From Clostridiales bacterium (GTDB taxonomy: Bacteria > Bacillota > Clostridia > Saccharofermentanales > Saccharofermentanaceae), in the NCBI GenBank assembly GCA_017451265.1, contig JAFSPU010000002.1, forward strand, positions 1-64,000: DNA of 64,000 bases, given 5' to 3'. Under the pieces are notes generated by a model. It saw only the letters and a list, made by a program, of their open reading frames with translations. It had not been told where the DNA came from and made no database searches. Each line of letters begins with the position of its first letter. The first letter of the stretch is position 1. The position numbers and the translations under genes were made by a program. Below, piece after piece: positions 1-8,535 of the stretch.

Positions 1-1
1 A

Positions 2-1096
2 AGCGGTGATGCCTTAAGCACAGGTGAAGCAAGTCTTGCATCCATCGCACTTGATGATCACAAGATAGTTACCCTCGAGGAGAACAGCCGTGCACAGTTC
101 ATAAGAGACGGCGGCATGCTCGAGCTGAACCTCACTGACGGCGGTGTCTTCTTCGAAGTTAACAAGCCTCTCGAAGAGGATGAGTCCTTCGACATCAGAA
201 CATCAACCATGACCGTAGGTATCAGAGGTACATCCGGTTACGTTCACGTAGACGAGGACGGAATCGCCTCCCTCATCCTGACATCAGGACATGTCCACAT
301 CACAGGCATCAACCCTACCACCGGTGAGACAAAGGAACTTGATGTTGAACCCGGTGACAGAGTCCAGGTCTACCTTTTCAATGACAGAGCAGTCGGAAGT
401 GTAGACTTCCAGATTGACGATATCTCTGAGGAAGAACTCAACCAGTTCATCATCGACTATCTGTGTGAGAATAACGAATTAAGAGTTACAGTATGCGCTG
501 CATCCGGATGGGAAGAGGATATCATCCTCGAACTCGGAAACGGATCAGTTACAGTAACGGAGGAGACGGAAGAAACGTCAGAAACATCGGAAGAGACGGA
601 TCCGACAGATGACAACGATCCGACTCCCACACCTGAGGCTACACCTACAGTCTCACCTACTTCCACGCCGAGACCGGACGGAAACGGAAATGGAAACGGC
701 AACACGCCTACCAACACACCGACACCTGCGCCTACAGGCACGCCGACTGTTACGCCGGCACCTACACCTTCACCGATACCTACGACTGTACCTGAACCTG
801 CAGAGACTCAGTCTACTTCAGGCTCTTCGAATGCATCTGGTTCTTCCGAGCCTGTTTCAGTATCCGACGAGACAGGAGAAACGGAAAGACCTCAAACAGT
901 TACCGATGATGACAACGTTACTTACCACTATGATCCTGAATTCGGTTGCTATGTAAACGACGACGAGACTGTAGGTTATGACCCGGAGACAGGTGATCAC
1001 TTCGTTCCTTATGAGGTGCGCGTTATCGTTACAATTCCCGAGGAGCCGGATGTAATCCAAGTTATCGTTACAATTCCTGAGGAGACGGGTGATTGA
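2..1096 (+). CDS. FecR-domain surface protein, 5' end outside window
   Basis: The reading frame is open to the left edge, so the protein is partial; the first Met inside the window (116) lies in the middle of the domain and is not the start. The first ~110 visible residues look like a FecR domain: GDALSTGEAS, then a beta-rich stretch ending in ELDVEPGDRVQVY. A short acidic segment, a long Thr/Pro-rich linker (about nt 570-800) and a charged C-terminal tail follow. FecR-like domains of this type usually sit outside the membrane as sensory or binding modules. It is followed by a terminator and then a CHASE2 cyclase; FecR and CHASE2 proteins often neighbour each other, so a joint sensing role is inferred. 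No function beyond the domain is claimed. Confidence 0.75.
   Translation, partial: SGDALSTGEASLASIALDDHKIVTLEENSRAQFIRDGGMLELNLTDGGVFFEVNKPLEEDESFDIRTSTMTVGIRGTSGYVHVDEDGIASLILTSGHVHITGINPTTGETKELDVEPGDRVQVYLFNDRAVGSVDFQIDDISEEELNQFIIDYLCENNELRVTVCAASGWEEDIILELGNGSVTVTEETEETSETSEETDPTDDNDPTPTPEATPTVSPTSTPRPDGNGNGNGNTPTNTPTPAPTGTPTVTPAPTPSPIPTTVPEPAETQSTSGSSNASGSSEPVSVSDETGETERPQTVTDDDNVTYHYDPEFGCYVNDDETVGYDPETGDHFVPYEVRVIVTIPEEPDVIQVIVTIPEETGD
1022..1084 (+). repeat. Short direct repeat in the 3' end of the FecR gene
   Basis: Two 24-nt copies (1022-1045 and 1061-1084) differ at one base. Both encode VIVTIPEE, so the protein ends in a duplicated beta-strand-like unit. This looks like a small tandem duplication inside the gene. 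Confidence 0.8.
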
Positions 1097-1133
1097 TTAA
1101 GTAAACGCCCCTTGTGGTACAATAAAGTTACCG

Positions 1134-1160
1134 CGGCCCGTCGTTAGGCGGGCCGTTTTT
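1134..1160 (+). terminator. Rho-independent terminator after the FecR gene
   Basis: A 7-bp GC stem (CGGCCCG / CGGGCCG, 1134-1140 and 1149-1155) with an 8-nt loop is followed by TTTTT. It separates the FecR gene from the cyclase gene, which would then need its own promoter or read-through. Confidence 0.85.
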
Positions 1161-1184
1161 AGAAACAAGACCTTAAGGACAGGT

Positions 1185-3011
1185 ATGAACTCATTATTAA
1201 AGAAACACCTTATCTATTCTCTGGCTGGCGCTACCCTTCTTACTGCAGTGGCTGCCACAGGTCTTTGGAGAACTCCTGACAGATGGGCTCAGGATGAGCT
1301 GTTCCAGAAAGTAAGCGCCAACTCAGGCGATATCGTCATCATAGGTATAGATGAGGCTGCGCTCTCGGAATTAGGTCCCTACTACTCCTGGGACAGAAAT
1401 GTTATGGCGTCCGCGCTTGAAGCATTGGCTTCAGACCCGGATAAGCGTCCTGCCGTAGTAGCCATCGATACACTTTACTCAGGTCAGACAAACGATCAGG
1501 CCGACAAGCACCTGGCTCAGGCTGCCGAAGAACTCGGATGCGTAGTGACGGCATCAGTAGCTACATTCGGAACCACCAGAGAATACTCTGAAGAGGGCAT
1601 CATAACCAACACATATTCCGTACTCGCTTTCGAGGAGCCGTACGAAGATCTGCGTGCCTTTACCACGCAGGGACACATCAATGCCATGATCGATGCTGAC
1701 GGCATCATGAGGCATGCTCTTCTTTATGTCGAACCCACGAATGAAAATGGCGAGACTGAGCGCGTCTATTCAATGGCAGCTACAGCTGCACGCATCTATC
1801 TTGAGAAAAACGGAATAAACATAGAATACCCTGAGACTAACTCCAGAGGACAGTTCTATGTTCCCTTCACATCGAGGCCCGGCGGCTACTACGACGGAGT
1901 CAATCTCTCACAGCTTATACACGGCGAGATCCCTGCAGACTACTACGCAGGTAAGATAGTCCTCATCGGACCTTATGCAGCGGCTTTACAGGATGAATAT
2001 TTCACACCTATCGAGCGTTCCGAGCACATGTTCGGAGTGGAGTTCCAGGCTAATGTTATCCAGAGCATAATCGATAGGAACTTCAAGACTGAAGCTGATG
2101 ACCTTCCTCAGCTCGCGGTTCTTTTCGTCGTAAGCGCGCTCGCCATGTTCCTTTTCCTTCACACCAAGGTTATCGCCGGCGGCATTTACTTTGTTATCAT
2201 CACGGCAGCGTCCCTGGGCGTGTCTTATGCCATCTACCAGAGCGGACGCGTCGTCCACCCTCTGTGGATTCCCGTAAGCTTCTTCCTGCTTTATATCTCG
2301 ACTGTAGTCATTCACTACATTCGTGCCGCGGCAGCAAGGGCGAAAGTATACAGCACCTTTGAGCGCTACGTTGCCCCTTCTGTCGTTAAGGAGCTCATGA
2401 AGGAAGGCACTGACAGCCTGTCCCTCGGCGGCAAGCTGTGTGACATTGCGGTGCTTTTCGTCGACGTAAGAGGCTTCACCACAATGTCAGAAAGACTCGA
2501 GCCTGAGAAAGTCGTTTACATCATAAACAAGATCCTCACCATGACCTCGAGCTGCATCGAGAAGAACAACGGCACGCTCGATAAGTACGTAGGTGACTGC
2601 ACCATGGCGTTCTGGGGTGCTCCCCTGCCGCAGGAGGATGCAGTGTATCTTGCAGCAAGGACGGCGCTCGATATCGTCAAGGGCTGCGAGGAAGTCTCGG
2701 CACAGCTTAAGGAAGAGACGGGAGAAGAGTTCAAGGTCGGCGTCGGCGTTCACTACGGCCCTGCCGTCGTAGGTAACATCGGCTCCGAGCGCCGCATGGA
2801 CTACACCGCCATCGGCGACACGGTAAACACTTCCGCGCGTCTCGAGGCGAACGCTCCGGGTTCCACGGTCTACATCAGCCGCGTGGTAGCAGACAAGCTC
2901 GGCGACCTTGCCAAGACCACATCACTCGGCGACTCGATTAAACTCAAAGGTAAAGCAGACGGATTTGAAGTATTGATTCTTGAGAGTCTAAAGGAGAAAG
3001 AAAATGATTAA
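1185..3011 (+). CDS. CHASE2-domain class III adenylate/guanylate cyclase
   Basis: This is a membrane-bound cyclase of 608 residues, most likely making cAMP. A first membrane helix (about 9-28) leads to an extracellular CHASE2 sensor (about 30-290). Three more helices (about 305-380) precede the catalytic domain (about 415-600). Both metal-binding aspartates are present (D427 in FVDVRGF and D471 in KYVGD), as is the YTAIGDTVNTSARLEA motif. The Lys in KYVGD is the residue expected for adenine recognition. The ATG at 1185 follows AAGGAC at suitable spacing. The next gene overlaps its end by 8 nt, so the two are probably translated together. Ligand unknown. Confidence 0.9.
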   Translation: MNSLLKKHLIYSLAGATLLTAVAATGLWRTPDRWAQDELFQKVSANSGDIVIIGIDEAALSELGPYYSWDRNVMASALEALASDPDKRPAVVAIDTLYSGQTNDQADKHLAQAAEELGCVVTASVATFGTTREYSEEGIITNTYSVLAFEEPYEDLRAFTTQGHINAMIDADGIMRHALLYVEPTNENGETERVYSMAATAARIYLEKNGINIEYPETNSRGQFYVPFTSRPGGYYDGVNLSQLIHGEIPADYYAGKIVLIGPYAAALQDEYFTPIERSEHMFGVEFQANVIQSIIDRNFKTEADDLPQLAVLFVVSALAMFLFLHTKVIAGGIYFVIITAASLGVSYAIYQSGRVVHPLWIPVSFFLLYISTVVIHYIRAAAARAKVYSTFERYVAPSVVKELMKEGTDSLSLGGKLCDIAVLFVDVRGFTTMSERLEPEKVVYIINKILTMTSSCIEKNNGTLDKYVGDCTMAFWGAPLPQEDAVYLAARTALDIVKGCEEVSAQLKEETGEEFKVGVGVHYGPAVVGNIGSERRMDYTAIGDTVNTSARLEANAPGSTVYISRVVADKLGDLAKTTSLGDSIKLKGKADGFEVLILESLKEKEND

Positions 3012-4704
3012 GTTTCTTGGAAGAGGATCGGCCTTCGCCGATGAGAACAACAGCGCTTTTTTTAAGTTCGAGAACAAGCTTGTACTTATCGACTGTCCGA
3101 TGTCATCATTCACCAGGATCAAGAAGATGGACCTGACGGGCATCGAAGCCGTCGACATTCTCATCACGCACACGCACGCCGACCACATCAGCGGCATCGC
3201 GATGCTCATCGACCTTCTCTACTTCACCACCAAGATAAGAGTTACCGTCCTGGCTCCCTGCGAGGAAGTTAGGCAGGATCTGATCTACAACCTCACAAGA
3301 CTCGACGGCTGCGATAACACCTGGTACGACATCGCAATTGCCTCTGACTTCGGCGCGCCTTACATCAAGGCTGTCATCCCGACTCATCACACAGAGCAGC
3401 TCGAGGGCAGGTGCTTCGGCTATAACCTCGAGATCGAAGGCAATAACGTGGTATACACAGGTGACACCAACACACTCGAGCCTTTCAAGCCTTATATCAC
3501 GGCAGGTTCCTACCTGTACACCGAGGCCTCTTCCATGCCCGTACCCGTGCACCTTTTCATCGATGACATCCTCCCTTACCTTAAGGAGATCACCGCGCAG
3601 GGCACCAAGGTATATCTGATGCATCTTGATAACGAGAAGGCTGTGCAGGAGAAGATCGAGGGCACGGGAATCGAGCTCGCACCTCTTAATCAGACGGCCA
3701 TCACGCCCGACATGGTTTTCGACATCACAGACAAGCTTTATAAGACCACATGCAATAACACAGAGAACGACCACACCGCCATCTTCGGCTACCTCACAGC
3801 ACTCGGCAAGGCCATCATCGGAGCGGACCGCGCTTCCTTCTGGAAGTGGGACAAGCGCCGTCACGAGCTTTGGACTACAGCTGCCACAGGCGTAGACAAG
3901 ATTATCATCCCGGACAACACGGGTCTCGTCGGCAAGGCCATCATGAGCAAGTCTGTAGTGGTTACTAATGACCCTTATAACGATCCCGACTTTAACTCCA
4001 GCGTAGACAAGAAGACAGGTTATGTCACCAAGTCCGTAATGGTACTTCCCGTGGCAGACGTAAACGGCGAGTTCATCGGAGCATTCCAGCTCATCAACAA
4101 GTTCGATGACAAGGGCTTCGACATCGAAGAAGACACACGCAAGCTCTCCCTGCCCGCCCTTATCTGCGGTCTGGCACTCGAGTCAGATACATTCCTCGAT
4201 GACGCTCATCATGACCGTCTCACCAAGCTTAAGAACCGTATCGGCTTCTACAGCGACTTCTCCAAGAAGTACATGAAGTACCTGGACGGCAAGACAGACA
4301 AGCCTCTGAGCATGTTCATCTGCGACATCGACAAGTTCAAGCTCGTAAACGATACTTACGGCCACAACGCAGGAGACCAGGTGCTTGAGCACGCAGCAAA
4401 GCTCCTCATGGATTCCTGCGAGGAAGGCGAGAACGCTTACAGATGGGGCGGCGAGGAGTTCATCATCTTAATGCCCGACACAAATCTGGAGCAGGCAACA
4501 GCCAAGGCCGAGAAGCTGCGTAAGACTATCGAAGCCTCCGACTTCCCTGCTGACGGCATCACCATCAAGAAGACCATGAGCTTCGGTGTCGCCACTTTCG
4601 TTCCCGGCAAGTCCATCGAGGATAATGTAAGTATTGCAGACGGACGCCTCTACACAGCTAAGGAAACAGGCAGAAACAAGGTAGTTAACTCCGACGAAAA
4701 CTAA
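3004..4704 (+). CDS. MBL-fold / GAF / GGDEF diguanylate cyclase
   Basis: This cytoplasmic protein of 566 residues has three parts. Residues 1-235 are a metallo-beta-lactamase fold with the metal motif HTHADH (56-61) and a YTGDTN motif. Residues about 250-400 are a GAF sensor. Residues about 405-566 are a GGDEF domain with an intact GGEEF active site (482-486), which should make c-di-GMP. The RxxD inhibition site expected just before GGEEF is replaced by EEGE, so canonical product inhibition is unlikely. It overlaps the cyclase gene by 8 nt. The MBL part could be a phosphodiesterase or a sensor (inference); class II cAMP phosphodiesterases share this fold, but the motif here does not prove that activity. 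Confidence 0.88.
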   Translation: MIKFLGRGSAFADENNSAFFKFENKLVLIDCPMSSFTRIKKMDLTGIEAVDILITHTHADHISGIAMLIDLLYFTTKIRVTVLAPCEEVRQDLIYNLTRLDGCDNTWYDIAIASDFGAPYIKAVIPTHHTEQLEGRCFGYNLEIEGNNVVYTGDTNTLEPFKPYITAGSYLYTEASSMPVPVHLFIDDILPYLKEITAQGTKVYLMHLDNEKAVQEKIEGTGIELAPLNQTAITPDMVFDITDKLYKTTCNNTENDHTAIFGYLTALGKAIIGADRASFWKWDKRRHELWTTAATGVDKIIIPDNTGLVGKAIMSKSVVVTNDPYNDPDFNSSVDKKTGYVTKSVMVLPVADVNGEFIGAFQLINKFDDKGFDIEEDTRKLSLPALICGLALESDTFLDDAHHDRLTKLKNRIGFYSDFSKKYMKYLDGKTDKPLSMFICDIDKFKLVNDTYGHNAGDQVLEHAAKLLMDSCEEGENAYRWGGEEFIILMPDTNLEQATAKAEKLRKTIEASDFPADGITIKKTMSFGVATFVPGKSIEDNVSIADGRLYTAKETGRNKVVNSDEN

Positions 4705-4706
4705 CG

Positions 4707-5477
4707 TCAGATTATCTTCTTAATAAGCTTAATATCAGCATCGTAGTTCTTCATGATCTGCGATGCTATTTTATTGAAGGATTCTTCAGGAGTGTCCTTA
4801 TACTGGCCGGTGACGAACTTATATCCCCACAGGTATTCGGGAGGCGTCATGACAGCGACGGACCAGCCGAAAGATTCGCCCTTCTTATTTACTCTCGGGA
4901 CGAAGTCCTTGGCAATAAGATACGTCTTCATCTGAAGGCGCGTAAGCGTTCCTTCGAAATTCTTATGTCCGTCCTTACCGAAGCCGGCCCTCTCCTTCAT
5001 CTCATGAGTGAAAAGCTCACAAGCGCAGCCTCTTCCCTCCAGTTTCTTCTTCTCTATATCCCACATATCAACGCCTTCAGGGATAAAAAGGTCCATGAGA
5101 AGTTTCTCTTTAAAAGTCGCTTTGCCGTCCTCATACCCGGAGTCAAAGTCATAACCGTCTCTTCTGTAATTGGCAAAATACGGGAACCATTTCTTAGATA
5201 TAAATCCGGCCTTGTTACCGAAGAACTTTCCGTAAGCGACCTTGCCGGTCCTCGTTAAAATGATCCTCCACTCCCAGGGATCATATCTTTCATCACCCGT
5301 CCACCAGTAATCGGCATCGGTCATATTCTCTACTGAAAAGCCGGGAATTGAAGTCTCGAACAGCGGAAGAAAACCGACCTTCTCTATCACAGCAAGAAGT
5401 TCATCGGCACTATGCACACAGCCCACGTCATTCCAGTCAGGGCCGCTCATTATCCACTGTCCGTTAATTACCTGCAC
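4707..5477 (-). CDS. AlkZ-related protein
   Basis: The 256-residue protein resembles a clostridial family annotated as AlkZ-related, from segments such as PLFETSIPGFSVE, DPWEWR and WFPYFANYRRDGYDF. AlkZ proteins are DNA glycosylases that unhook crosslinks, but this family is shorter and its activity is not established. It overlaps the exonuclease gene upstream by 10 nt, which links it to nucleic acid processing. It ends 3 nt from the converging GGDEF gene. Family recognition is from memory. Confidence 0.6.
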   Translation of the reverse strand: MQVINGQWIMSGPDWNDVGCVHSADELLAVIEKVGFLPLFETSIPGFSVENMTDADYWWTGDERYDPWEWRIILTRTGKVAYGKFFGNKAGFISKKWFPYFANYRRDGYDFDSGYEDGKATFKEKLLMDLFIPEGVDMWDIEKKKLEGRGCACELFTHEMKERAGFGKDGHKNFEGTLTRLQMKTYLIAKDFVPRVNKKGESFGWSVAVMTPPEYLWGYKFVTGQYKDTPEESFNKIASQIMKNYDADIKLIKKII

Positions 5478-6160
5478 TGCGCACCTGCATCTTCCGTATA
5501 TCTGCAGTCAGGAAAACTTCTGCAGCCGTAGAACTCACCGAACTTACCGTTACGAAGCTTAAGAACATTACCGCACTTGGGGCACACCTTAAGTCCCAGT
5601 GCTTCCCTGCAGGGATTTTGCGCTTCATGTGCAAGGTTTAAGAACACCTCGTAGTTGATCCTGCAGTCCGCCAGGGCTCTGTGCGCGCCCTCATAAGAGA
5701 TTCCGTAAAAGGAAGCGAGAGACTCAAGCGAGCGGCTCGTCAGATGAGGCAGAAAACGCCTCGCTATAACAAGCGTATCAAGGTGCTCGTTTCTTATCTC
5801 ACGGCCGAGAAGATTAGTGACATCACGCCTTATAAACATCAGGTCAAATCTGTCTATGTTATGCCCCGTTAATACGGCATCACCTGCGAAATCCAGAAAG
5901 TCTTTAAGCGCAGTCTTCGTATCAGGCGCATCTGCGACCATGTCATCTGTGATACCGTTTATACTCGTGGCCATATAAGGGATATGAACCCCGGGATTTA
6001 CCAGGGTCGAGAATTCATCGGCCACGTCCCCGCCTTCTATCTTAAGCGCACTGATCTCTATTATCTGATTATTTTCCGTATCAAGACCTGTGGTCTCGAT
6101 GTCGAACAGAACGCAGTCATTAAGACACTTGTTTATGTTATCCGCATCTAACTTGATCAT
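5468..6160 (-). CDS. DEDDh 3'-5' exonuclease with C-terminal zinc ribbon
   Basis: The 230-residue protein has the DnaQ/PolC-epsilon exonuclease fold: FDIETTGLD (D20 and E22), HNIDRFD and HRALADC give the expected metal and His residues. Residues about 190-230 form a four-Cys zinc ribbon (CPKCG ... CRSFPDC) of the topoisomerase I C-terminal type, which likely binds nucleic acid. It should trim single-stranded or mismatched 3' ends. The ATG at 6160 has no ribosome binding site; a -10-like TAAAAT (6167-6172) sits exactly 6 nt before it, which suggests a leaderless message. The downstream AlkZ-related gene overlaps by 10 nt. Confidence 0.85.
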   Translation of the reverse strand: MIKLDADNINKCLNDCVLFDIETTGLDTENNQIIEISALKIEGGDVADEFSTLVNPGVHIPYMATSINGITDDMVADAPDTKTALKDFLDFAGDAVLTGHNIDRFDLMFIRRDVTNLLGREIRNEHLDTLVIARRFLPHLTSRSLESLASFYGISYEGAHRALADCRINYEVFLNLAHEAQNPCREALGLKVCPKCGNVLKLRNGKFGEFYGCRSFPDCRYTEDAGAQCR

Positions 6161-6166
6161 GGAATC

Positions 6167-6172
6167 ATTTTA
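6167..6172 (-). promoter_or_regulatory. -10 box of a likely leaderless promoter (exonuclease gene)
   Basis: On the minus strand this reads TAAAAT, followed by GATTCC and the ATG. The predicted +1 is the A of the ATG. No clear -35 and no Shine-Dalgarno sequence is seen. Confidence 0.5.
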
Positions 6173-6304
6173 CAACACTTTCCGCTTAATCTGTTGAATA
6201 AGCGACAGCGTCTCAGGGCTTTGCTGATTGGTTGTATCACGCATAAATGATTACATATTTACATAGTGAGGTAAAAGCCTCAAAGAACACCGGAGGAAAA
6301 GAAA

Positions 6305-6568
6305 ATGAAATCAAGCATACTAATGACAGCAAGGGCTCTAAACTTGCGAGGCTACACGCGCGAACAGGTTTTAGACGAGCTCTCGCTTAACTATATCGAT
6401 TACGGTTGGGACAGCACAATGATACTCGCAAGCACCAAGTGGGGCATTCCCAGAAGCGGATTTCGGATCCCGTTAAGTGAAATAGGAGGCAGCTTTGAAT
6501 CCAACAGATTCGAGTGGCTGCGCAACATCGTAAACGAAGCATTCGATCTATGGGAAGAAAGCGTATAA
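6305..6568 (+). CDS. Small protein of unknown function
   Basis: The 87-residue product is not recognised. It has no signal peptide or membrane segment and looks like a compact soluble domain with two predicted helical stretches (about 7-27 and 68-86). A strong GGAGG site at about 6291-6296 supports the ATG at 6305. The phosphoesterase gene begins 10 nt after its stop, and a TATAAT overlaps that stop, so the two genes may be transcribed separately as well as together. Confidence 0.7.
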   Translation: MKSSILMTARALNLRGYTREQVLDELSLNYIDYGWDSTMILASTKWGIPRSGFRIPLSEIGGSFESNRFEWLRNIVNEAFDLWEESV

Positions 6569-6578
6569 TGATTATGTT

Positions 6579-7289
6579 ATGAAAGTTCTCGTTATTCCTG
6601 ATGTCCACTTAAAGCCTTCCATATTCGACCGGGCCACGGTCCTGCTTAACGAAAGCGCAGCGGACAGGGCCGTATGTCTCATGGACCTCGCGGACGACTT
6701 TAATCAGGAGTACAACATAACACTTTACGAGCGCACATACGACCGTGCCATCGCATTTCAGAAAGACTTTCCCGAGACGCTGTGGTGCTACGGCAACCAC
6801 GACTTAAGCTACGTGTGGGACAGACTCGAGACGGGCTTCTCCCCTTACGCGATAAGCACCGTCACCAACAAGCTCTACAGGCTTAGAAGCAGCCTGCCTT
6901 CACTTTCGCAGATGGCTTTCATGCACAGGATCGATAACATCCTCTTCGCGCACGGAGGCCTCACGCAAAGGTTCGTAAACGAGCACATTGCCCCGGAAAA
7001 GCGCGGCGATGCCGACAAGGTAGTACGCGCCGTAAACAGGCTTGAAAGCGACGTCATGTGGCGCGAAGAGTCTCCGCTGTGGTTCAGGCCGCAGTATTCC
7101 GAGGACGAGATGTATGGCGGGCACGAGTACACGCAGGTGGTTGGCCACACGCCCGTTAAGCGCGTATTCCGCAAGGGCAATGTAATCTCATGTGATGTTT
7201 TTTCCACTAACCGTGACGGAACCCCCATAGGCACGTGTGAATTTGCTATAATCGACACGGTTACGGGCGAGTTCACGTCTGTAGGCTGA
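6579..7289 (+). CDS. Calcineurin-like metallophosphoesterase
   Basis: The 236-residue soluble protein carries the metal-binding motifs of the family: PDVHLKP near the N-terminus, YGNHDLSY, FAHGG and GHTPV. It should hydrolyse a phosphate mono- or diester; the substrate cannot be read from sequence. The start lacks an obvious ribosome binding site. A TATAAT (6564-6569) lies 9 nt upstream and overlaps the stop of the preceding gene, so a transcript with almost no leader is possible. A membrane protein gene follows after 22 nt. Confidence 0.85.
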   Translation: MKVLVIPDVHLKPSIFDRATVLLNESAADRAVCLMDLADDFNQEYNITLYERTYDRAIAFQKDFPETLWCYGNHDLSYVWDRLETGFSPYAISTVTNKLYRLRSSLPSLSQMAFMHRIDNILFAHGGLTQRFVNEHIAPEKRGDADKVVRAVNRLESDVMWREESPLWFRPQYSEDEMYGGHEYTQVVGHTPVKRVFRKGNVISCDVFSTNRDGTPIGTCEFAIIDTVTGEFTSVG

Positions 7290-7311
7290 CTTCATACCCA
7301 AAGGAAGAAAC

Positions 7312-7974
7312 ATGTTCGGATTTTTCACACTGAAGAGCGAGCCCAGAGCTGTCACCATCTCAAAGGGCGTAGTAATTATAATCTTAGGCATCGTAATGGC
7401 CGTGCTCGGCGGCAGAGACATCATAAGGATTAATGCCAAGCCCATAGACCTTAACGACACGCATATGGACTGGAATCAGCTTAAAAGCGGACAGCATGTG
7501 GAAATGGACATAGATGTTCTTATCGGACAGTACATGTACACCACGGATAACGGTGCTGAGATATCACGAGACTACCTGATGCCTCACATAAACTATGATT
7601 CCCATAACGATATCTACACCATCGACCGCGTTATCGGCGTGAAGATCAACAGATCCTCGGGCGACTTCGACACAGCGGATGCCATTGTGAATAACACCAG
7701 AAACTGGTGGAATGACCGCACGGGCGCAGTGAATTTTAACACTGTTACTATCCACGTAGACGGTTATCTTCAGAAGCTTGATGATAATCAGATGAAATAT
7801 GCACGCGAGGCCATGACGAACGCAGGATTTACGCCTCATGACCTCGCGGCAATGATAGTTCCCTATTATATCTGCGACAATTCGTCAGCAGGTCCTGTCC
7901 TGCTCGGAATAGGTATAAGCTGCCTGTTTCTCGGCGCAGGACTCGGGATTTACGGATTTAAGAAAGAACAGTAA
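7312..7974 (+). CDS. Two-helix membrane protein of unknown function
   Basis: The 220-residue protein has a membrane helix near residues 18-34 and another near 193-214. The roughly 155 residues between them are probably outside the cell, rich in Asp and Asn. The arrangement is hairpin-like with both ends inside. AAGGA at about 7301 supports the ATG. It ends directly beside the stop of the converging next gene. I do not recognise the family. Confidence 0.7.
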   Translation: MFGFFTLKSEPRAVTISKGVVIIILGIVMAVLGGRDIIRINAKPIDLNDTHMDWNQLKSGQHVEMDIDVLIGQYMYTTDNGAEISRDYLMPHINYDSHNDIYTIDRVIGVKINRSSGDFDTADAIVNNTRNWWNDRTGAVNFNTVTIHVDGYLQKLDDNQMKYAREAMTNAGFTPHDLAAMIVPYYICDNSSAGPVLLGIGISCLFLGAGLGIYGFKKEQ

Positions 7975-8451
7975 TCAGCCCTGAGCCTTCTTTACCTGCT
8001 CGCGGCTCTCTGGTGTAAGATTGATAGTCGCAATGCTTACGGATACAGGCTCAATGCCCTTCTCCTTAAGAGCCTCATTACAAGCCTGACGGATCGTATT
8101 GATATTACGTGAAAGGTCCTTGTAGGATACCTTCTGATTACCGAGGGCCATGATCTCCTTCTTAATCGTAGTTGTGATTATGCTGGCAATGAACTCGTCA
8201 CCCTTGGGATCCTTGGCCCAGCTTTCGGACTTGACTTCAGCGAAACCATTAAATGAGGCCTCCAAAGCACCGAATTCAGGATCATAGTAAGGCATCTTAT
8301 CACCGAACTTAGCTCTGATCTGATCCTTAGGTGCAGACTCTGTCTTAATGGGAGCCGGTGCAGACTTGGTCTGAGGCTGTACAGGTGCAGGTGCTGCCTT
8401 GGAAGCAGGCTGATCTCCCATCATATTCTTAAGTGCGTCTAATAAACCCAT
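7975..8451 (-). CDS. Unknown cytoplasmic protein with Ala/Pro-rich linker
   Basis: Starting at the ATG at 8451, which follows GGGAG at good spacing, the protein has 158 residues. A longer frame to 8511 exists but would run through the promoter region. A short N-terminal helix (MGLLDALKNMM) is joined by an Ala/Pro/Lys linker (about 12-45) to a folded domain of about 110 residues. That domain faintly recalls the end of SPFH/band-7 domains (weak impression). A 17-nt palindrome overlaps the predicted transcription start, so a repressor probably controls it. Confidence 0.65.
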   Translation of the reverse strand: MGLLDALKNMMGDQPASKAAPAPVQPQTKSAPAPIKTESAPKDQIRAKFGDKMPYYDPEFGALEASFNGFAEVKSESWAKDPKGDEFIASIITTTIKKEIMALGNQKVSYKDLSRNINTIRQACNEALKEKGIEPVSVSIATINLTPESREQVKKAQG

Positions 8452-8470
8452 TTCTCTTTTCTCCCGTAAA

Positions 8471-8496
8471 CATGTAAAATTTACATGACAATAATA
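8471..8496 (-). promoter_or_regulatory. Extended -10 promoter with overlapping palindromic operator
   Basis: On the minus strand TGC-TATTAT (-10 at 8491-8496) is an extended -10. Just downstream, CATGTAAA-A-TTTACATG (8471-8487) is a perfect 8+1+8 palindrome covering the expected start site. This is the layout of a repressor operator for the gene ending at 7975. Confidence 0.55.
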
Positions 8497-8535
8497 GCAC
8501 ATAACACTCATAGCTGAAAGTTACATATTATCGCG

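Noticed and set aside
1022..1084. CRISPR-like repeat
   Set aside because: Only two in-frame copies inside a coding region with a 15-nt gap; it is a protein repeat.
1112..1128. TACAAT promoter before the CHASE2 cyclase gene
   Set aside because: The -35 match is poor and the transcript would run straight into the terminator at 1134-1160.
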